From positions 16,604,501-16,668,500 of the forward strand of contig JAZHRO010000036.1 in the NCBI GenBank assembly GCA_037157565.1: DNA of 64,000 bases, given 5' to 3'. Both the position numbers and the translations under genes were made by a program. The notes under the pieces were generated by a model. It was given only the letters and a program-made list of their open reading frames with translations. It was not told the DNA's origin and searched no databases. Every line of letters starts with the position of its first letter. Position 1 is the first letter of the stretch. The DNA is from Thalassia testudinum. Lineage: Eukaryota > Streptophyta > Magnoliopsida > Alismatales > Hydrocharitaceae. Below, one piece after another: positions 23,726 through 36,995 of the stretch.

Positions 23726-26700
23726 TACTAGAATCATTATATTTTGGTATCGTTTATTTTTTGTATCTTTTGTATTTTTCTTATTATGTAAGAGTCTGCC
23801 ATGTAATTTGCCCTTTCGAAGTCTCTCTATATAAAGAACACCTTGGGTTCCAGAAAAATCAATTGCTCATTTTCTCTAAACATATATCAAAGCAATGATC
23901 CTAGATTAGGGTTCCAATGCCCCACCAACCTTAGACTCCAACACCACCACCTAAATCTCTCTTTCTTCACCACTGTCACCAACTTTCTCTCTCTTCCTCC
24001 CTTGGTGCCGCCATACAACAAAGGCCACCACCGGTGGTAGTCAACGCCACCGGTGGTCTCATCCACATTGCAGCAGCCAATAGCGATGATTAAGGGGGGC
24101 AACATCACTAAGGAACCCCTTTATGTCCTAGCATGTGGTTGTTCTTCCCCACGATGATTTTCTCTTCGATCTATAATATAAAATTACATTTTTCAAATCT
24201 CCATGACCTGTTTGGAGCCAATTGATGGTATGAAAATTATTGTTTTCTAATCTTGAGATCTTGTTCATATTTTGATTAGTATATGATCTAATTTTTGTAG
24301 AAGGCATTTCCCTTTTATTCCTACGACTTGAGACATTATAGGGGACCAAAAGGAGACCTTTAGTGACTCGATGGCGAAGTTATCCATCACGATTGTACCA
24401 TCTCATATGCAGGGTATTTCTATTAAGTTTGATGGAACCAACTTTCTTTTGTGGTCAACTTCTTTCTCTCGATTCATAGGCTCTCATTGAAAGAAATATA
24501 TTCTAATGAGAGATAAGCCAACCACCAAGACAGAGGATTGGGAGGCCGATGATAATTGGGTGGCTACTTGTATGCTAAACAATATGAGAATCCATTGCTA
24601 AGCAAGTGATGTCCTATTTGTCTGTCAAAAAGATGTGGAAAGTACATCATGAGATTAATTCTCACCGGAGTAATATTTCTCATCTTTACCGAGTTAGAGG
24701 AGATGCATACATCCCAGAAGGAAACATTAAGTTTAGCATAATATTATGTCACTATGAAGAACCTCTAGGATGAATAGAACATCCATCAGCTACTTTCATC
24801 AGATGTCTCTATTATGGTTAAACAACAAATGGGAAGCCATCAGATCTGTTCAGTTGCTAGCGGGCTTAGGTCCTGAGTTCAGAGCCATGACAAACCATCT
24901 TATGACCTTGGAGGAGATTCCCACCAGCCCAGAGTTATGCTCATCTTTCACACTTGGAGATATATGATGCGATCTCATCTTCTGACTCTTCTACACCATA
25001 GCATCCTTTATCCATGGTCGAGGAGCTCCTACAGGATGGGGAGAAACCATGCTACTAGAGGTGACAATGGTCATGGTCGTGGTCACACCTTACTTTTTTG
25101 CGATCACTGCCATAAGACGAACCACATTGTTCATAACTACTGGATTAAACATGGCTTTCCTCAGGGGTCTCAGACACATCAAGTATCTACTACAGGAAAG
25201 GAGAATTAGTATCAACAAGACCCTGCCAGTTCCCAGATTCATATCTCTAGAAAGAAGTATGATAGACTCAGGACTTTCTGGTCTATGTCTACAGTGGGAG
25301 CCTCTATAGATCATCCTGCAAGTACTGCAGCTATATCTAGCAATACTTGTGCCCCAGCATAGATTGCAGATTCAGGTGCTTCCTACATCACAGGCAATGC
25401 TACATTATTTTATTCTCTACGGTCTCTTGCCACACCCTTTCATGTTAAGGTAGCTGATGGTGCCTTATCCCTTATGACTGGCTTTGGAGATACTTATTTG
25501 TCTGGTTCTTTGCCTCTATCTGAAGTCATGTATGCACCTAAGTTTGCTTTAAATTTAATGCCTATTACTCCGATTACTAAGGCATTAAATTGTCAGGTAA
25601 TTTTTCATTAAGAGCTTTTCTTCCCACAGAACTCCAAACGATGAAGCTGATTATTGGACTTAAGCAAGATGGCCTATACTATCTCAACCTACCACCCACA
25701 CATTTTTCTGTTGCTGCCACCTCAGCCACTACTATCTTACAGTGGCATATTCGCTTGGGCTATCCCCATATTCCAGTTTTGCATCGTCAGTTCCCAGAGT
25801 TACACTTTCCAGAGCCATTTTAGTGTAAGGCTTGCTTTCCCAATTGGCAAGCATCACAGTTCTACCTTTCCTAGTCAAAATAAGAAAACTGAGTCACATT
25901 TTGCTCTTATTCGTGATAATTTGTAGAAACCATGTTGGATCAGTAATATTCAAGGTTTTCAATATTTTCTTGTTTTGATTGATGATTGTACCCGTGTATC
26001 ATGGATGTATACGATGAAAGAAAAGTCAAAAACTCTTGTACTCGTTAAAAAAATTTTCAATAAAATAAAGACTCAATTTTCTACTACTATTCGCTTTTTC
26101 AAAAATGAAGATGGGCTCTAGTTTGTGAATACTACTTTATCTCAATTTTTCGTCTCTTTGAGTGTTGTTCATCAAACCTGCTACATTCATACCTTCCAAC
26201 AAAATGGAGAAATTGAATGCAAATTACGACATTTACTTGATGTGGCATGCTCTTTAATGTTTCAGATGCATGTGCCTTTCAAGTTTTGAGCTGATGTTCT
26301 TATGACTGCCTTTCTTATTAACAAGGTATCTTCCTCAATCTTAGGGGGTACGATACCATATTTTATTTTGCTTGCTAACTGAAATGCTTTTATTCTTACA
26401 CCTATGGTTTTGGGGTGTATTTGTTTTGTCCACTTGTTCAAGGTGGACAAGTTGACTCGATCAGTGAAATGTATTTTCTTGAGATACTCTATGACCTAAA
26501 CAAGATATCACCGTTGTGATTCGGTGGCTTATAGATTTTATGCCAGTGCTAAAGTTACATTTTTTGAAAACATTCCCTTCTACTCACAGGAAGGGAAAGC
26601 TACGTGTCCAATGCCATAGGATATCCCTCTCCTTATGCCATCTGAGTTGCCTTCAGAGCCCTCTGAGCCATCCCATCAACCAAATATTGTACCATCGGAT

Positions 26701-28584
26701 CCTGTACCAGAGTCATGTACTTTTTACCTATGAACATTCCACTGTAGGACTCCTATTATACCTACTACTAAGCCACCATCTACCATCCTTGCTCAACACT
26801 GTAATAATCCTACATATTCGAATGGAGATCAAGCAATTCCATACTAAGGGATCTAACTTAATCCTTCCCATTGCTCAGTTGAAGGCCCAACGATCATGTG
26901 CCCGTTATTCTGTTTCACAATATATTTCTTTTGACCATTTACCTGCAACAAGGCAGTTACCATCTCTTGCAATTGATAGTCATTAGGTTCCACACACCTA
27001 TACAAAGGTCCTACGGGATCCTTTATGGACACAAGCTATGAAAGAAGAATGGAAGCTTTTCAGTCCCAGTGAACATGGGATTTGGTTGACCTACCCCCTT
27101 AAGCTAGAGGTATTTGGGTGTTTGCCCTCAAATACCTCTCGGATGGCTCTATTGAACACTACAAAGCGAGGCTCATTGCTAAAGGATATACTCAAATCTT
27201 TGGTGTTGATTACTTTGAGACATTTTCCCCGATTACCAAACTTAATTCAGTTCGGATCCTCCTTTCTCTTGCAATCAACCATGCGTAGCTTGTTTATCAG
27301 CTAGATATTAAGAATGCTTTCTTCCATGGCGATCTTAATGAAGAAGTATGCAACCTCCTAGGCTTGTTAGCTAGGAGTGTCAAAAGATGTGTAAGCTGCA
27401 TAAGGATATATATGGGTTAAAACAAAGTCCAAGAGCGTAGTTTGACATATTTAGCACAACCATTTAGAGTTATGGGTTCTTGAGGTCTACAACTGATCAT
27501 TCGATGTTTGTGGAGCATACTGAAGCAGGATCACTGATTTTGATAGAGTATGCAGATGATACCCTAGTGATAGGAAGTAATAAGCCCCAGAGGTAGTCAA
27601 GGCCTCCTTACGGTTAATTTTTTACCAAAGACCTTGGACTGATTAGCTATTTTTTGGGCATTGAGATACATCACCTAGATAGAGGAATGGTTCTTTCTCA
27701 ACGAAAGTATGTGCTGGACATGCTTCGTAAGGCAGGGATGTTGGGTTGCAAACCTGCCACCATACCACTAGATCATGCTACTCATTTAGCAGATACTGAC
27801 AATCCTATCTTGGAAGATGTCACCAGATATAGAGCCATGGTTGGGAAGTAACTCTATCTGACGAGACCAAATATATCCTAAAGACTGAGTCACAGTTCAT
27901 GCAGGAGCCCAACGAGACACATTAGACAGGAGTATGTCAAGTCCTACGATATCTGAAGAGAGCTCCTGAAAAGGGTCTATTTTTTTAGAGGCATCGTCAT
28001 CTTGATGTTTGTAGATATTCTGACACAGATTATGTTGTGGCTCCCGTGAGAATAGGCAATCTACTACAGGGTACTACACTTATGTTGGTGGTAACTTGGT
28101 CACATGAAGGAGCAAGAAGAATGTGATCAAGTATATCTTGCATGACTTTAGTGTTGACATCTCAAGACCTATTCCTATGTACTGTGTCAACAAAGCTGCC
28201 ACCTTTATTGCTAACAACCTCGCTTTCCATGAGAGGACCAAACATATAGAAATTAACTGCAACTTTGTTCAAGATGTTGTGATGAGTGGGAAGATTTATA
28301 CACCATATGTTTCTAGTGAAGACCAGATAGTTGATGTATTCACCATGGCTCTAGCAAAGAAAATGTTGGAATATCTATATTCCAAGTTGAGCATGTATGA
28401 TGTTTATACTCCAACTTTAGAAGAGTGTTAGAGTCTTATCATATTTTGATCTTGTCTATTTTTTGTGTCTTTTGTATTTTCCGTATTATGTAAGAATCCC
28501 TCATTTAATTCACCCTTTCGGAGTTTCTCAGTATAAAGGGCTCCTAGGGTTACAGAAAAATCAATTGCTCATTTTCTCCTAACA
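23726..28584 (+). mobile_element. Complete Ty1/copia element I (4859 bp)
   Basis: LTRs of 157 bp (23726-23882) and 149 bp (28436-28584) share TCTTTTGTATTTT, TTATGTAAGA and AGAAAAATCAATTGCTCATTTTCTC. The pentamer AGTTC flanks the element exactly (23721-23725 and 28585-28589). The primer site is decayed to TATATCAAAGC (23883-23893). The order gag, protease, integrase, RT, RNase H is complete for copia, but all genes carry stops. Confidence 0.92.
24371..28430 (+). pseudogene. Copia gag-pol, disrupted
   Basis: Gag starts MAKLSITIVPSHMQGIS and continues in pieces (DWEADDNWVATCMLN). The zinc knuckle CDHCHKTNHIVHNYW has lost its last cysteine. Protease ADSGASYHITGN (near 25370) keeps the DSGA core. 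Integrase runs 25900-26470 with FLVLIDDCTRVSWMY and a changed catalytic glutamate region (FQQNGEIECK). RT pieces include LDIKNAFFHGDL (27300) and GIEIHHLDRGMVLSQRKY. The RNase H end YVSSEDQIVDVF lies near 28310. Many single-base stops (TAG/TGA) and several shifts break it. It belongs to the same broad lineage as elements D and F. Confidence 0.9.
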
Positions 28585-28589
28585 AGTTC

Positions 28590-29885
28590 CTTCGTAATTC
28601 TACTAATAAAGCAAACTTAAGAGAAAGTCAAGAGCAAGGCGAGAATGCCAACCATCAACTACCAATATGATTTTACTCAATAAGATTAGTCTAAGTTTGG
28701 AGAAACAGTCTACCATCACTATGACTGTATATGTGTCGGGACACACCCAAGTCCATAAGCCAATTTGTGTCCTATACATTGCACTAATATGCAATGTCCA
28801 TATGAGATGTACCCTATTAGTTGAGTCTTTGGACTGATGCATCATACTCGAGTGACAATCTTTACACCAATTCCAATGCAACAAACTAATGTGCAATTAT
28901 AAATGTCTCATAATGGAGACACTAGATTTTTCAAAAAGGTGGACGCTGGAGTTTAGCATACCTCTGGCCCTACAATCACATCCCCAACCGCAAGTGAATG
29001 CTAAGATACCTTTATCTCTTCTTTGAGAAGCTACCAATGAAAATATATGCTCCCAAGAATTCCCAAACTTCTTTGAAGGATCCGCTCTGTTGGGACTATG
29101 CTCCTTCCCAAGTTCCTTGACAACACTGAGGTTTGATTGCCACCACAGTGCATGGTTGGATCCATCAAATTTCATGATTGAGCCAAAGAATACAACCAGA
29201 TCCAAGATTTTAAGCAAGAACGCAAGTATGACCAAAATTAACCACCAGAAAAATCAACTACAATCCACTCAGAAACTAAAAAGGATAAATCAAAACCACG
29301 AACCTACCGCACGTGTTGCTGATGACAAATCTAGATTTGTGGTCACCCTACTGTGGTTTCAAGTGCCCCTCACAATCCATACGATGAGGCATCAGCATTG
29401 CCTAGCCACTCAGGTGCAACTAACGGAAGTAGCAATGCTTATAGGAAGCACCTCCACTCTATCATGATATCATCAAAAGGACTCACTGGAAAAGTTTTAG
29501 ATTGCTGCCAAAGCCAAACCTTCAAGACTACTGCCTGGAGCTGGGCAATCAGCAGACACATCCCAAAGCCAGGGACCTGCAGCTGTGGTGACACTCGAGA
29601 CTGTCTCGAGCAAGATTGAAAATGGTGACACCACATGGCATGGTGTTACTGAAGTGGCGATGAGAGAGAGAGGGAGAGTGGCCGAGGGTCCCCTCAATTT
29701 GACCTTAACCGGTAGGCACAGGTGCCCATAGGGCACATTGCACAACCCCCTCTCTAGATAAGCTGTGTACCTCCGCTTTCTAAGATCAAGACACAAACCT
29801 CAAAAGATGAAAACTAAACCCTAGATTTATTGATAGGGAAAGGAGAGAGAAGGGATAGGCATAAAGCTTTAATCTAAGACCGTCA
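28590..29885 (-). pseudogene. Degenerate copia-like internal region
   Basis: Lies left of a minus-strand primer site and LTR, so it should hold gag. KFDGSNHALWWQ near 29170 matches the start of copia gag (KFDGTNYALW...). The part 28603-28896 has a 97-codon frame with VIVMVDCFSKL that I cannot place securely. The left limit is the duplicated AGTTC of element I, which may have inserted into this element. Confidence 0.5.
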
Positions 29886-29896
29886 CTCTAATACCA
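29886..29896 (-). other. Primer-binding site, one mismatch
   Basis: Minus strand TGGTATTAGAG, one base from the tRNA-Met primer site, abutting an LTR that begins TGTAAAG on the plus strand. Confidence 0.75.
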
Positions 29897-30438
29897 TGTA
29901 AAGAAAATGATTGTCCATTTCTTTTAAGGAAACCCTAAGGCTCCATCTATAGGAAGAAACTAAGGGATATTTACAAACAAATCCTTAAAGGAAAAAAAAA
30001 AGTATCTCATTGACAAGGTAAAACCAATAAAAAAAAATAGGACTTATCTCAATATCAAAAGGTCCTTCCCAACTCACCTTTTAAGAGATCCCCACTCCCA
30101 CCCAGTGATTGAAATGTCGTCGACATGTCAACAAAATGTCACATTTTGAACATAAGACCATTTTGAAATGGTGCAAGTGTCAATTTACACATAAGCCAAC
30201 AAAATTTCAACCATTTCAAGGAAATTTCAATCATGTTGAAAAAATTTCAATGAATGCTCTTACTCCTTGTGAGTTCAATGCAAATAGCATGTAAATTTCA
30301 TGGAATTATGAGGGTTCGGTTTGTCGAACTGGGTGTCATGTGGTCAGGTTTCGTTGAATCTAAAAGGATGTGTGCTTGTTTAGATAAATCTATGGATTCA
30401 CATAGCTATCATTGGTAGATCATTTGATTGCTGGAGAT

Positions 30439-31514
30439 CAAGGTTTTAAATGACAATATTGATGTCGTAGCAACAAGTTAAAATGTAAATACATCGGGAT
30501 ATATCGAAGATATATGGTTGATATTAATGAATTTTGGAGAAATCACTCAAAAATGCCCAAAATGTCACAAATTTGATGAAAATTAACATTTTAATAACTA
30601 CTTCATGCATGAAGAAATGACTAGAAGAACAAAATCATAAATTTTGAATGAAAATATAATAGAAACGTGCTATTGGCATATCAAAAAAGTCATATCATAG
30701 CATTGAAAAAAAAATGCACATATCATGAAAATTAATGTGTAAACAACATTAATCTAGCAAATAATCAAGTATATCAAAGGATTTAATTTCGAGATGAAGG
30801 GTAAATGAGGTTAAAACATAGTAATTTAGACTACAGAATCATCACAAAATTAAAATTTAATTAAGGATCTTACTAAATTAATGTGTAGGCAGCATTATCT
30901 AGCCAATAATTAAGTTTATCAAGAGATGTAATTTTGAAATGACCAGTAATCAAGGTTAAAAACATAATGATTTAAACCACAAAATCATCACCAAATTGAA
31001 GTTTAATTAGAGATCTTACTATATTAGTGTCTAAACAACATTTATTTAGCCAATAATCAAGTATATTAAGAAATTTAACTTCGATATAATCAATAATCAA
31101 GGTTCAAAACATGGTGATTTAGACCTAATAATGCAAATAAATTAGAGAATATGGTACTTACCTTGTTAAGAGATAGGAGAAGGTTGAAAATCACCCAAGA
31201 ATACAAGTAAATTAAAGAGGTTCAGTAAGGTGGTTGTAGTATGGAAAATAAGAAAGCAACAAGGGAAATGGAAAAGAGGGCATCAGCAAAATCAGCCGAC
31301 ACTATTGATATATCCATGTCGAGCATATGTCACTAAAGTAATAAAAATTTTGTACTGAGGGGCTCTACTAATACCTCTCGAAATTAGCGACATCAATCTT
31401 TCCTTGGGTAATATATCATTGATATACTAGAAAAAAAATATTCTCCGGATATCGATATGAGTCATGTTGGGGATATAGATATATCATTGATATATACAGA
31501 TATCTGTATCCATG
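30439..31514. mobile_element. hAT-like repeat, ATATCG family, copy 1 (nested)
   Basis: The left end CAAGGTTTTAAATGACAA and the interior (GAATTTTGGAGAAATCACTC, TTTGATGAAAATTAA) match the inverted sequence of 33711-34731. The ends are rich in GATATATCG words. Its right end near TATCCATG is set from that alignment. No clear target duplication remains. It carries about three copies of a 146-bp unit. Confidence 0.7.
30730..31150. repeat. Tandem repeat, about 2.9 x 146 bp
   Basis: GGTTAAAACATAG (30809), GGTTAAAAACATA (30954) and GGTTCAAAACATGG (31101) mark successive units 145 and 147 bp apart. Each is followed by a TTTAGAC/TTTAAAC...AAAATCATCAC block and by TAGCCAATAATCAAG. The other family member at 33711-34731 has one such unit. 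Confidence 0.75.
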
Positions 31515-32226
31515 TTAGAAATTTTCAAGCAATTGAATTGCTTCTATGATTTAGCGATTAGTAATATAATTAAGCTACATTTAAGGCTCACCATAGAAGG
31601 ATATGACATTTAATAATATGAACACTATATTCAGTACCTATAGGTGTGATATAGTCACCTATGCATGAATAAATGAAATGTCACTACTGCTAATTAAATT
31701 CACTATATAGTCATGACATGTTTTCAGCACATGATTCACTTGGATTATGATTAAAATTGTTTATTACAATTATAGATGATGCATAGATCCTAGGATGCTA
31801 TGAGACTTCAATGTGAACGATAGTTGAACCATGGTACCTTTACATGGCAATCGAGCACCAAGAATGATCATGTGAACTTTACAAAATATTATATTTAAAT
31901 CTTTTATCTTTACATGCCTTAATTCAATTCGAATTGTTATTATTTGATATTTAATTATTGAACTTAAACATAGTAGAATACATGCTACATATAAATATTA
32001 GGATATAACATTCTTATTCTTATGTAAATTTATTTAAACTTGTGATTTTCTTGAAATTTTCTACCGCTTTATTGACATGTCAACATGGATTATTTTTTGG
32101 ACATCAAAATCATCAAAATTTAACGTCAAAATTCGAATATTTCCACAACATGCCTCTAAAATACGCACTTAGAAATTTATTAAAATAACATCAAAATCAA
32201 CACTTAAAACCTTGATCCCACCAACA

Positions 32227-32417
32227 AATTTTACTAAAACTCACATAAGAATTAAGATATATGTTGGTACAAAATCTTGTGACCAGTAGTCATGGACAAG
32301 AGTGGACATTTATGGTACTTTATACTTGAATACATGTTGAAAGCATATCATTTTTTTAATACAAGTTGCGTATGTTTTCATACATGACGAATGGTCCCAA
32401 TATATATTTATTATTTA
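32227..32417. other. Unassigned spacer
   Basis: 190 bp of AT-rich sequence with no recognised element, ending in ATTTA, a likely target duplication of the following LTR element. Confidence 0.4.
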
Positions 32418-35179
32418 TGTAAAGAAACATGGAGTTTATTATTATTGAAATTCAAGTAGAAACAATGGGATTTGATCTCTTTATGTAGAGAGATCAATCT
32501 TAATACAATCTTCTAAAATAGGAAAAATACATCTCTAATCATAACAAATCTCTAACATAACAAACTTTCCTAAAAGGATAATTCTAAAATTAGAAACAAA
32601 ATTAAGGCAACAAGATAACTTATGTAAAGGGGACTTCCTTACCCTCTACTCCACGTAGGCTCTCGTTATCTCCAATGTGGAGATTCACGAGAACTCTTGC
32701 ACACCCCCCGAAGTCAGACATCTCCAACTTCCGAGAGAATACCAAGAAGTAGCACACATGTAGGCCTTGCATGCACGCACTCTCTTCGATCTTCAAACTG
32801 GACCACGGATAAGAGTTAGGGAACATTCCCAAGCACATAGTAGTCACCCTGCCTCCAAGAGAATCTCGCACCTTGGAGAAGAATAAAAAAATTGGACTAG
32901 GAGCTTCCACCGGCAAGGTTGAGCCTTTGACACAATTTCCCCACCACTAGTCATTGTCCTCTTTGGGTACAACGTGGCCCAAAGCTGCGGCAACTTCCTC
33001 CAAGTCAGGCACTTGTACTTCTGATACTTGTATGTGTATAAGCTTGATCACACACAAACTGTAGCACGAACTTGGAATTGACACTCAAGCACGATTCTTG
33101 TACTTGACATATGCTCCCCCTTCTGATGCAAGTGGGACTAGGACACGTATAAATCATGCACATACTTTTGCATGCTCACAAACTTTTTCAAGCATGCAAA
33201 CAATCTCTCTACATCAAGGAACATCCAACACCCACGGAGTTGGAGCAAAAACCAACCTGAAGAGTTTGATGGAAGATAATTCCATACACCAAAAACTAAA
33301 ATTGATTGTAGGAGTCTCATGCACAAATTGTAACTGAATTGGATGAAATTTATATCAAAAGTAGCGATCACATATGAGAAACTTTCCCAAGCATTAATGG
33401 AGGAGGCCTTACTCAGTAAATATTTTTTTCACAATTTTCACACCACAGGATGTGTGGATTAGTAGCACATTGACCGCACGCTTATGCACGTGTTGCAAAG
33501 GATTAGCGCACTAGGCTGCACGAAACAAGAGCAGTACACACACACTAGGTGCGTAGGATTGATGCTAAGTACATGTAGATGTGTGCAAAGGACGATAATA
33601 ACATGCGCTAGTGCATGCAAGTAGTAGGCAAAGGTGCAAGCTAGTGCACACACTTGACTTATGCGGCATGCATTTGGATTGCATATACGAAGAATTTGAT
33701 TGCGCACAAGTATGGAAACAGATCTCAATATATCAGCGATATATCAACAGCATATTCGTAACATATTCGTATCCCTAACACGACTCATATCGATATCACG
33801 GGAATATCTCTTTTACAGGATATCAGCAATATCTGACCCATATCAATGGATCTTAATCGATATCCCTAAATATTGGGGGATATTGATGTAGTTGATAGGA
33901 ATCTCATAAAAACGTCTTTCGAGCAATGAAAGAGATGTCACGACATATCTGCGATGTCGTTGACATGTCGATACCGCCAACAATACCTATGTCGACATTG
34001 CCAAAATATCTTTTTTCCAGGATGTTAGGAGAAATATTACCCATGTAGATGTGTCGACGATATATCATTGAAACTAAAAAACATATGTGCAATTTTTCCT
34101 AAATATTGCTAATATCTGATGACATCGAACTATACCTCTACAGGTGCTCTGTAGTCTCCTCTTTGTTTGTTTTCTTCATTTCCTCTCCCTCTCCTTTTTC
34201 TGTTGTTGGCCGCTATGAGCGTTCACCGATCTGTTCACCTCAATTATTAGGTGATTTGGAGTCCTTGTTCATCTCTCAACAAGGTAATCACCTTAATCTT
34301 ACCATTTTTTTGCACCATTAAGCCTAAATCACCTCGATTTAACCTCGGTTACTATTCATATCGAGGTTAAATCTTATGTTACACTTGATTATTGCATAAA
34401 TTGACGTGATCTACACATATTACGGTAAGATCCCTAATTAATCCCCAATTTGGTGATGATTTATGGCCTAAATCACTACAGTTTAGTATATTATATTTTC
34501 ATTAAAAAATTATGACTTTCGTCTTTTAGACATTTCTTCGTGCATGTATTACTTATTAAAATATTAATTTTCATCAAATTTGTTACATTTTACGTCATTT
34601 TGGGTCGTTTTGAGCAATTTTCCAAAATTCACCGATATCAGCGATATATCCCCTTCTGGACTTATCGATTTTTTTTTTAGAAGTCTTTTGGACTTGTCAA
34701 TACGACATCGATATCGATATTTAAAACTTTGCGCACAAGTTGCGCAAACGAACTATATTGTGTGTGCATGGTTTGCACGCAGATCAAAGAAACTCGCACA
34801 TCTATATGCTACAAGCACGTAGGAAACACACAATGATGGCACACACAAAGAACACGCAAAGAAGATCGCATGCAAGAGAAAGGGTCAACGGTCCCTAGGA
34901 TTGTTCCCACTTTAATATCATGTGAAGGGCGTAAAGTTTATTATTGTTGAAACTCAAGTAAAAACAATGGGATTTGATCTCTTTATACAAAAAGATCAAT
35001 CCTACTTTCCAACCCTAATACAATCTTTTAAAATAGGAAAAACTTTCCTAAAATGATAATTATAAAACTAAAAATCAAATTAGGGAAACAAGATAACTTA
35101 GGCAAGGGAAAGTTCCTTACCCTCTACTCCACATGGGATCTCGTGATTTCCAATGTAATGATTCACGAGATCTCCAACA
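32418..35179 (-). mobile_element. Non-coding LTR element M (2.76 kb) with nested hAT
   Basis: LTRs at 32418-32701 and 34921-35179 share ACAATGGGATTTGATCTC, ACAAGATAACTTA and TTCCTTACCCTCTACTCC. On the minus strand a GGGGGGTG tract precedes the 3' LTR, and a mutated primer site (TGATATTAAAG, 34910-34920) follows the 5' LTR. The flanks ATTTA and ATTTT are a likely 5-bp duplication. Without the nested hAT the element is about 1.7 kb. It shows no gag or pol motif and so was non-autonomous. Confidence 0.8.
33711..34731. mobile_element. hAT-like repeat, ATATCG family, copy 2
   Basis: A 1021-bp insertion flanked by identical CGCACAAG octamers (33703-33710 and 34732-34739). The right end ATATTTAAAACTTTG is the complement of copy 1's left end. 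Subterminal regions are rich in CGATATCGATAT and GATATATC words. It is non-coding and inserted in the internal region of LTR element M. Confidence 0.85.
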
Positions 35180-35546
<367 letters not shown>

Positions 35547-36391
35547 TTATAACATGAAGATTAAAGGGCAAGAAATAAAACATGTAATGTAACCGCTTCC
35601 TTCAGTTGAAAACCCCCCCTATATAGAGACATAGGCAGAACTAAAACTGGAAATGTTGCTCTCTGGGTCCAAAAGTAAGAGAAACTTAAGAGACAAAGAT
35701 AAAAAAAAAAAAAACAAACAAACAAACAAAGGCAAGACTAAGTAGATCTCTCCATACTCCTCAAGCATGAATATAGATATTAATCATACTCAACATGGAA
35801 AGGCATCAGAAGACAGATCCAGGGTTTTAGTTTGAAGCATGTGTGCACATGGGGGGAATTTGGGTTCTTAGCAAAATCAATTCTGATTCTGTGTTTCCTA
35901 GAGATAATCTTGTCATGCATGCACAAAATCAGTAATCTAAGTGCTAATCTACGTTAATCATGGTTTAGATAATAATTTCTTTGACAAATTGGTGATATTA
36001 GAAGTATGTCGTGGAAAATTGGGCATTACATCACACCCTTATGTCACATGGTTAAAAGAATGTGCAAGGTAAATATATTAGAGGAGAATTGGATTTTTTT
36101 CATCCACCGACGGCACAAAGATATCATCATCAAACGATAGTTAAGGAAAGATAGGTCGCCAGGTGACTTCTATTGTAAAACCAAGTTATAAAATAGGTAT
36201 TTGAAAGCCACAACTCCCAGCAAGCTTGCTAGTAGAATCAATCTTAGTATGATGACATACGTGTTTATTTTCTGTACTTTTTTATTATTTTTACTATTAC
36301 ATTGGATATGCTCTATAATTTATCCAATACTTCTTCACTATATAAAGAGATGCTAGGTCTCAATAAATTGATTTTGACATTACATCTGACT

Positions 36392-36402
36392 TGATATCAG
36401 AG
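36392..36402 (+). other. Primer-binding site of copia C
   Basis: TGATATCAGAG, one base from the tRNA-Met complement, two bases after the LTR end. Confidence 0.85.
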
Positions 36403-36559
36403 CGCGGCCCTAGGCTAAGTTCTGGTATCCCACCAAAACAACCCTCCAAAACCCTAACCCTCTTCTTCTCTTCTCACCGCTGGTCACCCTCACCACCGCC
36501 TAGCCTCAGCCGCCACCACCGACGACAAGGGGCGACGCTCAAGGAAGTGCAACGACGTC

Positions 36560-36574
36560 GGGGGGGGGGGGGGG
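36560..36574 (+). repeat. G15 homopolymer run
   Basis: Fifteen consecutive guanines in the GC-rich leader between the primer site and gag of copia C. It can form a quadruplex and is error-prone in sequencing. Confidence 0.9.
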
Positions 36575-36995
36575 TGTGTGGCTATTGGCCCTTACAGCGG
36601 CTGTTGCAGTGCTTCTCTTGGCCTTTCAGGGCCACGCAACTGTAGTAAGGGGCATCTAGACCCTCACTGCCATCTCCAAGCACTGTTGCACGAGCCCAAG
36701 CCATCGCGCAGGGATCACCGAAGGGCCCAACGCCACCATTGGGTCCTTATTGACCATTGAAACCAACAAGGAGAGGATGCTCTACCCTTGGTGGGGTGCA
36801 CTGGGCATCCCCTAGGCCCTAGCGTGCCCCGCTTCACTGCATAGGAGGCGTTTCTTTTGCCTTGGACGTGATTTTCATATCACAAAGACACTAGATTTTC
36901 ATGTCTATGGTCTAATTGGAACTGTTTGATGTTTGATGCTACATATCATCTGAAATATATTTCAGATCATGGTTTAGTCATTCTTTCCGATCTCT

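Larger units (their letters stand above)
30103..32214. mobile_element. Non-autonomous hAT element, 2112 bp
   Basis: Starts CAGTGATTGAAATGTCG and ends CACTTAAAACCTTG, with near-identical octamers outside: CTCCCACC (30095-30102) and ATCCCACC (32215-32222). The right 150 bp (TTTCCACAACATGCC...ACATCAAAATCAACAC) aligns with the 321-bp MITE at 6773-7093. No transposase frame exists. About half its length is another element at 30439-31514. Confidence 0.8.
29897..32226 (-). mobile_element. Copia-type 5' LTR split by a hAT element
   Basis: The LTR begins at TGTAAAG beside the primer site and would end at CCAACA (32226) once the hAT at 30103-32214 is removed, giving an LTR of about 220 bp. The minus-strand start TGTTGG matches other LTRs here. 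The assignment of the short right piece is an inference from this fit. Confidence 0.5.

Noticed and set aside
28603..28896. Possible gypsy integrase (VIVMVDCFSKL)
   Set aside because: A single weak match with no zinc-binding or catalytic context; the neighbouring primer site and gag start are copia-like, so I did not call gypsy.
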